Assembly (NCBI GenBank): GCA_016935735.1
Contig: JAFGQK010000165.1
Coordinates: forward strand, 1-46,850
Source of the DNA: Spirochaetales bacterium
GTDB taxonomy: Bacteria > Spirochaetota > Spirochaetia > SZUA-6 > JAFGRV01
Direction: 5' to 3'
Length of the DNA stretch: 46,850 nt
In this document: positions 8,231 through 18,034 of the stretch, piece after piece
How the letters are laid out: every line of letters starts with the position of its first letter
Position numbering within the stretch: the first letter of the stretch is position 1
Position numbers and translations under genes: made by a program
The notes under the pieces: model-generated
Told to the model about the DNA's origin: nothing
Seen by the model: only the letters and a program-made list of their open reading frames with translations
Database searches by the model: none

Positions 8231-9619
8231 TTATTCACTGGTATCCGGGTAATACCGCAAGAAAATATTATTCACGTTTTCCTGCCATGCAAGAAAACGT
8301 TCTTTATTATATATCCGGGGATAATTCTGATATAATCTGAGTATTCTCTGTGAATCTCTTATGGCCTGGACTATTTGTACGCCAATCGGGATGAGTTCCA
8401 TATGTGAAATAAATGTAGAAAGCAGCTCAAAAATCTGCTGAATATTATAGACAATTTTATTGGCCGAATAGAGGGTAATAAAATTTGATTCCTTAAGAAA
8501 ATGAGAATCAAAAATCGACTTTATTTCCTGATAGGTAAGCCCCTGCATAAACAGCCTGATGATATCATAGCTTGCAAGGATTGCTCCTCTTTTGGTCTGG
8601 TAGTTATAATTGTATTCCCAGAGTTTCTCAATAGAAAAGTCGTCGGAATTAATCGCCCCGGCAATCACTCTTCCAGCTATATCAGCTGCATAGAGAGCTG
8701 ATGCAACACCGCTCCCGGTTGTCGGGACTATTTGATGTGCTGCATCGCCAAGACAGATAAAGCCGTTTCCCGCCATTGTATCAAGAGAGCGGCGTATGAT
8801 GAATTTTCTTCCGCCCCCGTAGAGTCTCTTTACAAGAAACGGGTAGGTATGAACAAAATCCATGCATTGTTTCCGGGCAGACGGATTATGCTTCCCCGGA
8901 GTTGAACTGAATACAAGATTCAGTGTGTTGTTTTTCCGGTAAAAAAGCACCTGGAAAGCATGGTACTTTCCGACCTGGACATAGGCAATTCCCGGCAAAA
9001 TATTCAGTTCTTTTTCACATTCCTTCGCTTTATCTGATGCGACAAGCTGAACCTCCTGCCACGCAGAAACCCAATCCTCCTTTCGGGCATTTATCTGCAT
9101 CAGAAACTCATCGGGTGTCTGCTTGCAGAGTACCTGGTCACTCCCCGTTGCATCGACAACTATTTTCCCGTTAAGCTTGAATTTCCTTGTTAGCAACAGA
9201 TTTTTTTGTTCTCCCCTGATTCCGCATACCTGGTTGTCTTTAAGAATAAGCTCTTTTACATGAGAGTTTTCATAAAAATCAATTCCTCTTTTTAAAGCCA
9301 TACCAAGAAGACGTTGATTGAATTTTTTATGAAAAAAATAGTAAATCGAGTCATCCTGTGCATTCATTTCCAGGTAATCGTTTCTGTTATGTGAATAAAA
9401 GCGGTAAAAATCCGGGCTTTCCGGCATTTGATGAATATCCGGTACTTTAAGGCAAATCCTCTCGAAAATTCGCTTTTCCACTGTTATTTCCCAGGGATAT
9501 CCGATGTGGGATTTCTTTTTCTTTTCCAGGAGTGCAACCTTGAATCCGCCTTCTGCAAGTATTTTTGATAGAATTGAACCGGCAATACCGGCACCGACAA
9601 CAACGACATCATAGTTCAT
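8231..9619 (-). CDS. FAD-dependent oxidoreductase, geranylgeranyl-reductase-like
   Basis: The N-terminal Rossmann motif VVVGAGIAGS (residues 6-15), with an acidic residue in LLEKKKK, binds the ADP part of FAD. VVDATGS (154-160) and the second FAD motif LGDAAHQIVPTTGSGVASAL (290-309) follow. This arrangement fits the geranylgeranyl reductase / aromatic hydroxylase group of flavoproteins. The substrate cannot be read from the sequence; a lipid or isoprenoid double bond is a reasonable guess. The gene stands alone, divergent from xylF over a 161-base spacer. It ends convergent with the decayed exporter. No strong ribosome-binding site precedes its ATG. Confidence 0.85.
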   Translation of the reverse strand: MNYDVVVVGAGIAGSILSKILAEGGFKVALLEKKKKSHIGYPWEITVEKRIFERICLKVPDIHQMPESPDFYRFYSHNRNDYLEMNAQDDSIYYFFHKKFNQRLLGMALKRGIDFYENSHVKELILKDNQVCGIRGEQKNLLLTRKFKLNGKIVVDATGSDQVLCKQTPDEFLMQINARKEDWVSAWQEVQLVASDKAKECEKELNILPGIAYVQVGKYHAFQVLFYRKNNTLNLVFSSTPGKHNPSARKQCMDFVHTYPFLVKRLYGGGRKFIIRRSLDTMAGNGFICLGDAAHQIVPTTGSGVASALYAADIAGRVIAGAINSDDFSIEKLWEYNYNYQTKRGAILASYDIIRLFMQGLTYQEIKSIFDSHFLKESNFITLYSANKIVYNIQQIFELLSTFISHMELIPIGVQIVQAIRDSQRILRLYQNYPRIYNKERFLAWQENVNNIFLRYYPDTSE

Positions 9620-9715
9620 AATCTTATTATATTATTATAAAAGGGAAAAAAACAATCGTTATTAACGGGGGGCAAATTTTTTTTTACATTTTTTTTTTCT
9701 ATAATAATTTGTCAC

Positions 9716-9744
9716 TTGACTATAAAAATAAATTTCTCTATCAT
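9716..9744 (+). promoter_or_regulatory. Predicted promoter of the xylFGH operon
   Basis: TTGACT (9716-9721) and TATCAT (9739-9744) are separated by exactly 17 AT-rich bases, 36 bases before the xylF ATG. I saw no convincing XylR-type operator next to it. Confidence 0.6.
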
Positions 9745-9780
9745 GCATTAACACTTTAACAAGTAAAGGAGATATATTAC

Positions 9781-10860
9781 ATGAAGAAATCTTTTATCAA
9801 AAAAACATTGTTTTTCGTCATCCTTGGTATACTTGTCTTTTCAATTGTTCTTACATCCGGATGCGCAAAGAAGGTTGAATCAAAGATTAAAATCGGTCTT
9901 TCATTTGATACTTTTGACATAGAGCGCTGGCCCAGGGAAAGAGACAAGATAAAGGAACTGGCAGAAAAAGAAGGCGCAGAAGTCATCTGGGCTTCGGCAG
10001 ACAAGGACGCAAACCGTCAGAATGATCAGATTGAAAACATGGTGACACAGGGTGCAGATGTTATTATTATTATTGCTTATGATGGTGCAAGTTGTGTTAC
10101 CGCAGTAGATCAAGCTGCAAAGGACGGCGTCCCCTGTATAGCATACGACCGGCTTATCCCGACAGATAAACTCGCAGCATACATTACCTTTGATAATGTA
10201 GAAGTTGGAAGACAGCAGGCTTTAGGCGTTCTTAAAGTAACGAATAAAGGAAATTTTGTCCTCCTGGGGGGCAGCCCGACAGATAATAATGCAACCCTGG
10301 TTCGTATGGGACAGATGAGTGCCCTCAAGCCCTATATTGACAGTGGTGATATAAAGGTCGTAGCAGATCAATGGGTAGAAGGATGGAGCCAGGAAAAGGC
10401 AGTGGGTATTATCGAAAATATCCTCACCACACAACAGAATAAGGTTGATGCAATTGTTTCCTCCAACGACGGAACTGCCCTTGGTGCCATTCAGGCTCTT
10501 GAAGCCCAGAGCCTTGCAGGAAAAGTACCACTTTCCGGGCAGGATGCGACAGGACCGGCCTGTAAAGCAGTTGTAGAAGGCAAACTTACTGTTACCGTAT
10601 TCAAGGATATCAATCTCTTGAGCCCGATGGCAGTTGACCTGGCATTGAAACTGGCAAAGAAAGAAACAATTGACATGCCCAAACGTGTTTTATCCGAACT
10701 TACCGGTAAGAGTATAACCGGCAGTGTTCCATGTAAATTCCTGGATGTTGTACAGGTAACAAAAGACAATCTGTATGATGTTGTTATTAAAAGCGGTTTC
10801 CAGAAATGGGAAGAGGTATACAAGGATATACCGGAAGATCAGAGACCGCCAAAACCATAA
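9781..10860 (+). CDS. xylF: D-xylose-type ABC transporter, substrate-binding lipoprotein XylF
   Basis: A positively charged N-terminus, a hydrophobic stretch and LTSGC (Cys28) mark a lipoprotein signal. The mature part is a periplasmic-binding-protein type 1 fold of the XylF group: IGLSFDTFDIERWPRERD, VIWASADKDANRQNDQIENM, IAYDRLI, NNATLVRMGQM and the hinge region VSSNDGTALGAIQALEAQ with SGQDA. Length (359) matches the family. AAGGAG lies 6-7 bases upstream of the ATG. It is followed by xylG after 224 bases and then xylH, giving a complete importer. D-xylose is the family's usual ligand; other pentoses or hexoses remain possible because no catabolic gene is linked. Confidence 0.93.
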   Translation: MKKSFIKKTLFFVILGILVFSIVLTSGCAKKVESKIKIGLSFDTFDIERWPRERDKIKELAEKEGAEVIWASADKDANRQNDQIENMVTQGADVIIIIAYDGASCVTAVDQAAKDGVPCIAYDRLIPTDKLAAYITFDNVEVGRQQALGVLKVTNKGNFVLLGGSPTDNNATLVRMGQMSALKPYIDSGDIKVVADQWVEGWSQEKAVGIIENILTTQQNKVDAIVSSNDGTALGAIQALEAQSLAGKVPLSGQDATGPACKAVVEGKLTVTVFKDINLLSPMAVDLALKLAKKETIDMPKRVLSELTGKSITGSVPCKFLDVVQVTKDNLYDVVIKSGFQKWEEVYKDIPEDQRPPKP

Positions 10861-11084
10861 TGATACGTTATTCTGAATATCATTATTAGCATCAACCGTA
10901 GTTGCACGGGGATAACTATCGTTTTTAATCAGGTGAGTGTCCCGGGAGTATAAGTACCGTGGGGATTCCCCCGATTGAAAGATTGTTCCATTCTCATATC
11001 TGCGTGCAGCTGCGGTTTGTTTTCTTTTTCTTAATAATGTATAATGACACAACATTTAATGACATATAAAGGGGAATAAGAAGT

Positions 11085-12629
11085 TTGAATAATGAATATA
11101 TTCTAGAGTTTGACCGGGTAACGAAAGATTTCCCTGGAATCAGGGCTCTTTCTGATGTCTCTTTTAAAGTGAGACAGGGGGAGATCCACGGAATTTGCGG
11201 GGAAAATGGGGCAGGGAAATCCACCCTGATGAAAATTATCACCGGTGTTTATCCTTTTCATTCCTACCAGGGACGCGTGATCTTTAATGGCCAGGAACTC
11301 ATGTTCACCGGTTCTTCTATACGGAAAGCCATAGAAAAGGGTATTGCAATTGTATACCAGGAGCTGGCTCTTATTTCGCGGATGACAGCAGGTGAAAATA
11401 TTTTTCTGGGCAGGGAGCCCAATACCCATGGGATCATAAACTGGCACGAACTTTACTCAAAAACCCAGGCATTACTCAAACAGTACAATCTTTTTTTTCC
11501 CTTTTCCGCCCCTGTTGGGAAACTCGGGGTAGGGCAGCAGCAACTGGTGGAAATCGCCAAAGCACTGTCTGAAAATGCCCAATTGCTTATTCTGGATGAA
11601 CCCACCTCCGCTTTAACAGAAACCGAAGTTGATACCTTGATGAATATCTTACAAAAATTAAAGCAGGAAGGTGTGACATGCATCTATATCTCGCATAAGA
11701 TAGAGGAGTTTTTCAGGATTGCAGATACCATCACGGTCCTGCGGGACGGTAAAACCATCAATACGAAAAAAACCGGGCAGACATCCATCCCGGAAATCAT
11801 ACAAATGATGGTTGGGAGGGAAATGAAAGAACGGTTTCCCAAACATGAGCATAATTTTAAGCAGATAGTCCTGGAAGTGAAGAATTTGACAGCTTTTCAC
11901 CCTGAATATCCGGAAAAGATGGTTATAAAGGATATAAGCTTTTCTTTACGCAGGGGAGAAATACTGGGAATAGCCGGTTTAATGGGTTCCGGCAGGACCG
12001 AACTTGTAACAACGTTATTCGGTGAATATGGTATTAATATATCCGGCAAGGTTCTTTTAAACGGGAAACCGTTTATTATTCATTCTGCCCGGCATTCAAT
12101 CAATAACGGGATAAGTCTGGTACCGGAGAACAGGAAAGAGCAGGGCCTTATTTTAAACCAGTCGATTATGGAAAATATATCACTTCCCAATCTGATACAA
12201 TTTTCCAATGCTTTTTCCATAAATAAACATGAGGAAATCACTACATGTCAGGAAGCAATCAAGCAACTTACCATTAAATGCGGTACTCTCAATGCAGAGG
12301 TAAATTCGTTAAGTGGGGGGAACCAGCAGAAAGTCGTTATCGCCAAATGGCTTGTTTCCAATCCAATGATTCTTATTATGGATGAACCGACCAGGGGGAT
12401 TGATGTAGGTGCAAAATACGAGATATATAAGCTCATGATAAAACTGGCTTCCCAGGGTGTTGCAATCATCATGGTTTCTTCGGAATTACCGGAAATACTG
12501 GCATTAAGTGATACGATTCTTGTTATGCATGAAGGCTGCTGCAAGGGAATCCTTTCTTATAGTGAAGCATCCCAGGAGCGGATTATGACTTTGGCAACCG
12601 GATATGGAGAGTGTTTCCAAAACACATAA
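11085..12629 (+). CDS. xylG: Sugar ABC transporter ATP-binding protein XylG
   Basis: This is a tandem ATPase of the sugar-importer type that powers uptake through XylH. The first half has Walker A GENGAGKS (residues 39-46), signature LGVGQQQ (147-153) and Walker B LLILDEP (167-173). The second half has the degenerate Walker A GLMGSGRTE usual for this family, signature LSGGNQQ (409-415) and LIMDEPTRGID. Length of 514 is normal. The frame starts at TTG (11085), with GGGG about ten bases before; no in-frame ATG lies nearby. The long xylF-xylG spacer contains only short weak dyads and no further gene, so differential expression of the binding protein is plausible. Confidence 0.93.
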   Translation: MNNEYILEFDRVTKDFPGIRALSDVSFKVRQGEIHGICGENGAGKSTLMKIITGVYPFHSYQGRVIFNGQELMFTGSSIRKAIEKGIAIVYQELALISRMTAGENIFLGREPNTHGIINWHELYSKTQALLKQYNLFFPFSAPVGKLGVGQQQLVEIAKALSENAQLLILDEPTSALTETEVDTLMNILQKLKQEGVTCIYISHKIEEFFRIADTITVLRDGKTINTKKTGQTSIPEIIQMMVGREMKERFPKHEHNFKQIVLEVKNLTAFHPEYPEKMVIKDISFSLRRGEILGIAGLMGSGRTELVTTLFGEYGINISGKVLLNGKPFIIHSARHSINNGISLVPENRKEQGLILNQSIMENISLPNLIQFSNAFSINKHEEITTCQEAIKQLTIKCGTLNAEVNSLSGGNQQKVVIAKWLVSNPMILIMDEPTRGIDVGAKYEIYKLMIKLASQGVAIIMVSSELPEILALSDTILVMHEGCCKGILSYSEASQERIMTLATGYGECFQNT

Positions 12630-12644
12630 TAATAGGGAGGCATT

Positions 12645-13952
12645 TTGTCAAAAGAAAAAGGTTTTTTAAATCAATTCTACAATAATAAGGTTATTGTTTT
12701 TTTTATACGGATTTTCAAGGAAACGGGAAAATTTCTATTTCGAATTGGTACTTTCATCTGGAAAAAGTCGAAAAAAAATCTAAAAACATACACTATGATT
12801 TTTGCACTTCTTTTTTTATGGATACTTTTTGGTGTACTTTCCAATGGAACATTTGTCTCGCCAAGGAATATATCAAATCTATTCCGCCAGATGACGATTA
12901 TTTCCTTTCTCGCTATTGGCATGGTATTGATTATTGTAACAGGAAATATCGACCTGTCTGTAGGGTCAGCCACAGGATTTGTTGCGACAGTGGTTGCATA
13001 TTTTCAGGTTTTTACTTTCCCCAAATTACTTATTCCGTTAATTTCCTTCCTGTTCCCTGGAATACCCGCGGGCATATCAGGAATCATCTCTACAGTCCTG
13101 GCTATTATTATTGCACTGGGAACAGGAGCTCTCATCGGTTTGTGGAACGGGGTTATCGTTGCCTATCTGAAAGTACCGGCCTTTATTGTCACCCTGGGCG
13201 GTCTGCTTATTTTCCGCGGTCTAATGATTGCGGTGACAGGGGGCAAATCAATTTCACCGCTGGAAAAATCTCTGGATGTTATTTATAACGGGTATCTGCC
13301 GAATGAGATTGGTCTTGTTATCGCTTTCCTGGTAATAGTGTTTATCGTCTTTAATATATTGTGGCAGCGGCATAAACGCAGACAATACGGTCTGGATGTC
13401 AATCCTTTCCTGTCGGATTTAGGAAAAATCTGTTTCTTTTCCGGTCTGGTCGTAATTTATATCATTTATATCAATTCCTACCATGGGGTGCAGAGTCCCG
13501 TCCTCTTTATGGCTTTTGTGGCATTCCTTTTTGCTTACCTTGCAAAGAATACACGGTTTGGCCGGTATGCATATGCAATCGGGGGAAACAGCGAAGCTGC
13601 AAGACTTTCCGGAATCAATATCAAGGCAAATGTACTGAAAGTATTTATCTTGATGGGTATGCTGGTTGGAGTCGCGGGAATCATGTTGGCTGCACGGGTC
13701 GGAACAGGGGCTCCCGGCGGGGGTGAAACGTATGAACTTTATGCCATTGCTGCCTGTGTTATCGGGGGTACAAGCCTTATGGGAGGCGAGGGCACGATTT
13801 TAGGTGCACTTATCGGGTCCCTGGTCATGGCAAGCCTGGATAACGGGATGGTCCTTCTGAATGTACCATCTTTTGCCCAGTATGTCATTAAAGGTCTTGT
13901 CCTGGTTTTTGCTGTCTGGGTGGATGTGGCAACAAGAAAGACAAAAGAGTAG
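12645..13952 (+). CDS. xylH: Sugar ABC transporter permease XylH
   Basis: This is a polytopic membrane protein of the branched-chain/sugar permease family (BPD_transp_2 type). It has about ten hydrophobic segments and a family pattern near residue 100 (GMVLIIVTGNIDLSVGS) plus the cytoplasmic loop AAVGGNSEAA-like sequence YAIGGNSEAARLSGI. The C-terminal half carries IGGTSLMGGEGTILGALIG. An N-terminal extension of about 50 residues precedes the first helix. The start is TTG, with GGGAGG four bases before it. It follows xylG by 15 bases and ends the operon. Confidence 0.92.
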   Translation: MSKEKGFLNQFYNNKVIVFFIRIFKETGKFLFRIGTFIWKKSKKNLKTYTMIFALLFLWILFGVLSNGTFVSPRNISNLFRQMTIISFLAIGMVLIIVTGNIDLSVGSATGFVATVVAYFQVFTFPKLLIPLISFLFPGIPAGISGIISTVLAIIIALGTGALIGLWNGVIVAYLKVPAFIVTLGGLLIFRGLMIAVTGGKSISPLEKSLDVIYNGYLPNEIGLVIAFLVIVFIVFNILWQRHKRRQYGLDVNPFLSDLGKICFFSGLVVIYIIYINSYHGVQSPVLFMAFVAFLFAYLAKNTRFGRYAYAIGGNSEAARLSGINIKANVLKVFILMGMLVGVAGIMLAARVGTGAPGGGETYELYAIAACVIGGTSLMGGEGTILGALIGSLVMASLDNGMVLLNVPSFAQYVIKGLVLVFAVWVDVATRKTKE

Positions 13953-13994
13953 CAAAAGCCCCGGAAAAGACTTTGATAATAACAATCGACTCTC

Positions 13995-14024
13995 TTGACA
14001 CTTAGAATAATATATTTTTATAAT
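13995..14024 (+). promoter_or_regulatory. Predicted promoter before the YwaF-like membrane gene
   Basis: A perfect TTGACA (13995-14000) and perfect TATAAT (14019-14024) are spaced by 18 bases, 50 bases upstream of the gene start at 14074. This suggests that the gene is not simply the tail of the xyl operon. Confidence 0.6.
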
Positions 14025-14073
14025 TCACCTTTAAAAAAAAGATAAATTTTTTGAAAGTGCGGAGGGTATGTCC

Positions 14074-15306
14074 ATGAAAAATGCATTAATAGAAAAAGAA
14101 AAACCCACACGGGTTCAACTGGCAATGCTTATTTTTTATACGGTTGTCATAATAACAATTATTGCCATTGACCTTGTATTCCTTGCCAATTTTAATGTGA
14201 ATACAAACATTATCCTGCATAATCCGGTCCCGGGAAGTAAGTATCCTCCTGAATTCACCGCGGCCGGATTTGCCTGGGATCGTGATTCAATCTTAAAAGG
14301 TGAGGATATAAACGTAACAATCGATGTAACACGGATTTCAGACGGGAAAAGCCTTTCATTCAATGCAAAGCGTTCTCCTGTTTACTATAAAGATATAGTG
14401 TTATTTTATCGATCAAACTTTACCTGCCCCATTACACTGGAAAAGACTGAAAATATGGAAGAATGGAATATTGTTGCACGAATGACAACACCAGCCGGAT
14501 ATTCCATGGAAATGGAGCAATGCCGTATAAGAGTGGATTCAAAGGCTGTGAGTCATGAATTCCAGTTTCTCTCTTTCCAGCATAGTATTGCTTTATTTAT
14601 TATCCTTATTAGTGCAATTCTTATTGTCATTTTTTTCAGAAACGGCCGCAACAGTCACCTGCAGCTTTATGCTGCCTTCTTTCTGTCCCTTATTATCATC
14701 GGAAATGAACTGGCTTATCACATTTACTGGTATGTTCTTGGCTGCTGGACACCATCAACCGGGTTTATGCTTCATATGTGCGGTCTGGCAATTCTTCTTA
14801 TTCCTTATGCCCTTTTTGTCTGGAAAAAGAAAATACAGAAGTATCTTGGAGAAATCGTCTTTTTCTGGGGGCTGGGAGGAGCTCTCCAGGCATTATTAAC
14901 CCCGGACATCAATGTTCACGGGTTTCCCGAATATAAATACATCTCTTTTTTCGTTTCACATGGAGCCATCATTATTTGTGCATTATTCATCATTGTTGTT
15001 TATAATATAAGAATAGGTCTGGGGGCATATATAAGGGCTTTTTTTATTACAAATGGTGCTGTTGTTATGGTATACATCATTAATCAAGTTTTAAAAAATA
15101 TAGCTCCTTTTGAGATTGCAAATTACTTTGTCGTCGGGTATCCACCCCCGGATGGTTCGGTCGTCGATTTTTTTGTCGCGATATTCGGACCTTCACCGTG
15201 GTATATTATCGGTCTTGAACTTATGGGATTGGCAGTGTTTGCCCTTTTATGTGTTCCTTTTCTGTTTATCAAGAAAAAGGAAACACTTAACGCAGACCTC
15301 GTATAA
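14074..15306 (+). CDS. YwaF/TMEM164-like membrane protein with extracytoplasmic N-terminal domain
   Basis: The protein has a first transmembrane helix (about residues 18-38), a soluble domain of about 120 residues, and then seven membrane helices. The helical part matches the TIGR02206/YwaF group: LHMCGLAILLIPYALFVWKK, GLGGALQALLTPDI, FFVSHG and a late GPSPWYIIG. The function of that group is not established here; conserved His and Cys residues in helices suggest an enzyme. Typical family members lack the N-terminal domain, which looks like an immunoglobulin-type fold (beta-rich, no Cys pair), so this is a fusion. GGAGG ends eight bases before ATG 14074; the earlier ATG at 14068 is too close. 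Confidence 0.75.
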   Translation: MKNALIEKEKPTRVQLAMLIFYTVVIITIIAIDLVFLANFNVNTNIILHNPVPGSKYPPEFTAAGFAWDRDSILKGEDINVTIDVTRISDGKSLSFNAKRSPVYYKDIVLFYRSNFTCPITLEKTENMEEWNIVARMTTPAGYSMEMEQCRIRVDSKAVSHEFQFLSFQHSIALFIILISAILIVIFFRNGRNSHLQLYAAFFLSLIIIGNELAYHIYWYVLGCWTPSTGFMLHMCGLAILLIPYALFVWKKKIQKYLGEIVFFWGLGGALQALLTPDINVHGFPEYKYISFFVSHGAIIICALFIIVVYNIRIGLGAYIRAFFITNGAVVMVYIINQVLKNIAPFEIANYFVVGYPPPDGSVVDFFVAIFGPSPWYIIGLELMGLAVFALLCVPFLFIKKKETLNADLV

Positions 15307-15413
15307 GATTATTCTCTTATATAAAAAGCAGACAAACCACTATTTACTTGCTGTATATAATGTGATTTACTATTATACGCTGGTTAAATAAATATTTAAA
15401 AAAGGAGTAAAAA

Positions 15414-17930
15414 ATGAAGAAGAATTTATTGCCTGTTATTTGTTTTTTTCTGATATTCATGTCAGGATATCTTTCTGCCCAGGTGGTGGGGGATGCAAAC
15501 AACGATGGATCCATTGATATCATCGATGCACTTATTGTTGCACAGTACTACGTCGGTATACAACCCACCATATTTTATGAATCAGTCTCTGATGTGAATG
15601 GTGACGGTTCTATTGATATTATCGATGCATTAATGATTGCACAGTTGTATGTTGGTATTATCAAGGAATTTCCTGCGGAAAAGTGGATACCATATACGGT
15701 TACTGCAAGCCAAACTGAACTGCGAGTAACCACCCAACCGGGAGGGGAGACAAATATCGAAGCAACCCTTACTTTCTCCGATGCAGGATACAGGGTGGCT
15801 GACTGGGGCGAAATGGATGAGGATACGGAAGCTTTTTCGGTGGATACCAAAGTCGAACGCTGGACAGGTGGGAGTGCCCAGGTCATAACAGTAGTGACCC
15901 ATACGTATTGCCCCGGAGTCCTGCCGCCGGGAAATTATACCTTTACTTTTATGTGCTGGGGAAAAATCGTAAAAAGTGTGGAGTTTATTATCGAGAATAC
16001 GGGAACGCCCACACCAGTGCCATCCTACCCGGTCCCGGAAAACCTGGATGATGTACGGGAATTTGAATCTTTTGATAAGGAAGCAGAGCAAATGCTTTTA
16101 TCAAACGGATTTGTCGTCCTGGGGAATTCCCATTATGACCGGCTTTCTTCTCTTTATTTTAAACTTTTCGGAACAGATACGGAAGTTACCACATTTGTCA
16201 CAACAGATGCAATGCTTCATGTATTCCATATGGTCTATGACAACCTGTTAAAAACCGCGGAAAAAACTTCATTAGCACTTAAAATGGAAGAACTCATAAA
16301 TGCGATGAATACCGGATGCGCCCGGGAATATAATGGTCTTGCAGAAGGGGCATTCCTGAAAGAAGCAGCACGCCGGCTCTGGATTGTTTTTGCCGTGGGA
16401 GATGCACTTATCAGGGGTGAAACGGAAATTACCGGAACAGGGACAGACCCGATCCGTGATGAAGCAAATGAATACCTTACAAAGGTATATGACCATACTC
16501 TTACTGAATATTACCCTGGTGATGACTATACGATGTATGAGCCGCGTGGGCATTATGCCGGTGATACGGAGCTTGAACAGTATTTCAGGGCTGTGAAATG
16601 GATAAGCAGGCGGATTTTCAGGGTGTATGATCCTGCCAGTGTGGAAGAATCCGAGTATGAACTTGCAGGGGCCGCGATTATGGCGTATATTCTCATTTCC
16701 GGGAACAGCGGTGCACTGGAAACCTGGGAAGAACTCTACACGTTTACCTCCCTGCTTATCGATACCGCAGACAGTATTACGCCCCTCATGGTGGAGCAGG
16801 CCATGGAAGAGGTATTCGGCATCCAGGATGCATTGGAGTATTACCTTAAACTGGAAGATCATGACAACCTGGTTCTCCTTCGGGAAGAACTTTTAAGCGA
16901 CAGGTACCCGGAATCGGAAATCATTCCTGTTCCCCTCCCGTATCCGGATTTACTCCCTAAAAAATATGTTCAATTCATGGGAGAACGGTATGTAATAGAC
17001 GGGGAAGCCATGCAGCGGACATGCTTCCCGGATGTGGGTGACCGGATTCTGCCCCGGGGGCTGGATGTCGCTGCAACCGTACTGGCATCTGGAAGTGCAT
17101 ATGAAGAGCTGGAAGAAGAAATGAGCAATCATCCGGGTCTTAAGGAACAGGTGGATATTCTCAAAGAAGAGTTTACCGCAATTTCCCCGGAGAAATGGCA
17201 GAGGAGTACGTATAATTCCTGGTTGTATACATTAAAATCTTTATCGGAGATTCCTGCTGGTGCGGTTCCGGATTGTATGAAAACAGGATTATGGCAGCGG
17301 GAGAAACTGAATACCCAGATGGCATCCTGGGCAGAACTCAGGCATGACAATATTCTTTATGCAAAACAGACCATGATCCCGTCCCCCTGGAATGAAGGAA
17401 GGGGGTTGGTCGAACCTTATCCGGAATTTTATGCACGGCTTCAGAGGATATGTGGTCAACTCGTCAATACGATGGATACCTGCGGGATCGATCTTCCGGT
17501 ACACAGGGCTAAACTTCATATACTTTCTGTGTGGGCCGGGAATTTCGGCAGGTATGCAGAAAAAATAGTGGATGGAATACCCCTTACAGCCGAAGAACAG
17601 CGTGACATAAAAACCTGGGGCCTGGATCTTCTTAGCTTCTTCAGTTCCAAGGAACTCCCGGAAGATGATCCCGAACTAATTGCAGATGTTGCTTCCAGTT
17701 CCATGACCGGGGAAGTTCTTCATGAGGCAGTGGGAAAGCTGAATCCCATTATCCTGCTTTACAAAGATTCAAATGACAATAAAAACCTGGCTGCTGTCGG
17801 GTATGTGATGAGCTATTATGAGCTTATTGAACCGGACTGGAACAGGTTGAATGATGATGAATGGAAAGAGAGATTGGCCACGGACCCGCCATCAAGACCG
17901 TCCTGGACCACGGGGTATTGCCAGCAATAA
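15414..17930 (+). CDS. Secreted dockerin-DUF3160 protein
   Basis: A cleavable signal peptide (about residues 1-22) is followed at once by two dockerin type I calcium-binding repeats: DANNDGSIDIIDALIVAQYY (27-46) and DVNGDGSIDIIDALMIAQLY (60-79). Residues about 85-195 form a beta-rich linker. From about 215 to the end lies a DUF3160 domain (FGTDTEVTTFVTTDAMLHVF near 260; KLHILSVW near 700). DUF3160 has no assigned reaction known to me. An N-terminal dockerin implies docking to a cohesin partner or a structural role outside the cell. AAGGAG precedes the ATG, and a strong terminator follows. It appears monocistronic. Confidence 0.88.
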   Translation: MKKNLLPVICFFLIFMSGYLSAQVVGDANNDGSIDIIDALIVAQYYVGIQPTIFYESVSDVNGDGSIDIIDALMIAQLYVGIIKEFPAEKWIPYTVTASQTELRVTTQPGGETNIEATLTFSDAGYRVADWGEMDEDTEAFSVDTKVERWTGGSAQVITVVTHTYCPGVLPPGNYTFTFMCWGKIVKSVEFIIENTGTPTPVPSYPVPENLDDVREFESFDKEAEQMLLSNGFVVLGNSHYDRLSSLYFKLFGTDTEVTTFVTTDAMLHVFHMVYDNLLKTAEKTSLALKMEELINAMNTGCAREYNGLAEGAFLKEAARRLWIVFAVGDALIRGETEITGTGTDPIRDEANEYLTKVYDHTLTEYYPGDDYTMYEPRGHYAGDTELEQYFRAVKWISRRIFRVYDPASVEESEYELAGAAIMAYILISGNSGALETWEELYTFTSLLIDTADSITPLMVEQAMEEVFGIQDALEYYLKLEDHDNLVLLREELLSDRYPESEIIPVPLPYPDLLPKKYVQFMGERYVIDGEAMQRTCFPDVGDRILPRGLDVAATVLASGSAYEELEEEMSNHPGLKEQVDILKEEFTAISPEKWQRSTYNSWLYTLKSLSEIPAGAVPDCMKTGLWQREKLNTQMASWAELRHDNILYAKQTMIPSPWNEGRGLVEPYPEFYARLQRICGQLVNTMDTCGIDLPVHRAKLHILSVWAGNFGRYAEKIVDGIPLTAEEQRDIKTWGLDLLSFFSSKELPEDDPELIADVASSSMTGEVLHEAVGKLNPIILLYKDSNDNKNLAAVGYVMSYYELIEPDWNRLNDDEWKERLATDPPSRPSWTTGYCQQ

Positions 17931-17964
17931 AAATATGATGAAAGCGGCATGATGAACAAGACAG

Positions 17965-18002
17965 CCACGGGTTGCGCTGCCGCGTAACCTGTGGTTTTTT
18001 TT
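17965..18002 (+). terminator. Rho-independent terminator after the DUF3160 gene
   Basis: A 12-base-pair stem (CCACGGGTTGCG paired with CGCGTAACCTGTGG-type arm, two or three G-T wobbles, six-base loop) is followed by eight T residues, 35 bases after the DUF3160 stop codon. Confidence 0.85.
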
Positions 18003-18034
18003 AATCATTAACGTTTCTGTACCGGGTTGTTTTT

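Noticed and set aside
10861-11084. Riboswitch or attenuator between xylF and xylG
   Set aside because: Only short dyads (GGGGATTCCCC, GCAGCTGC) are visible and no known riboswitch core can be made out.
16272-16862. 196-codon antisense frame inside the DUF3160 gene
   Set aside because: It has no domain signal and lies opposite a well-supported secreted protein.
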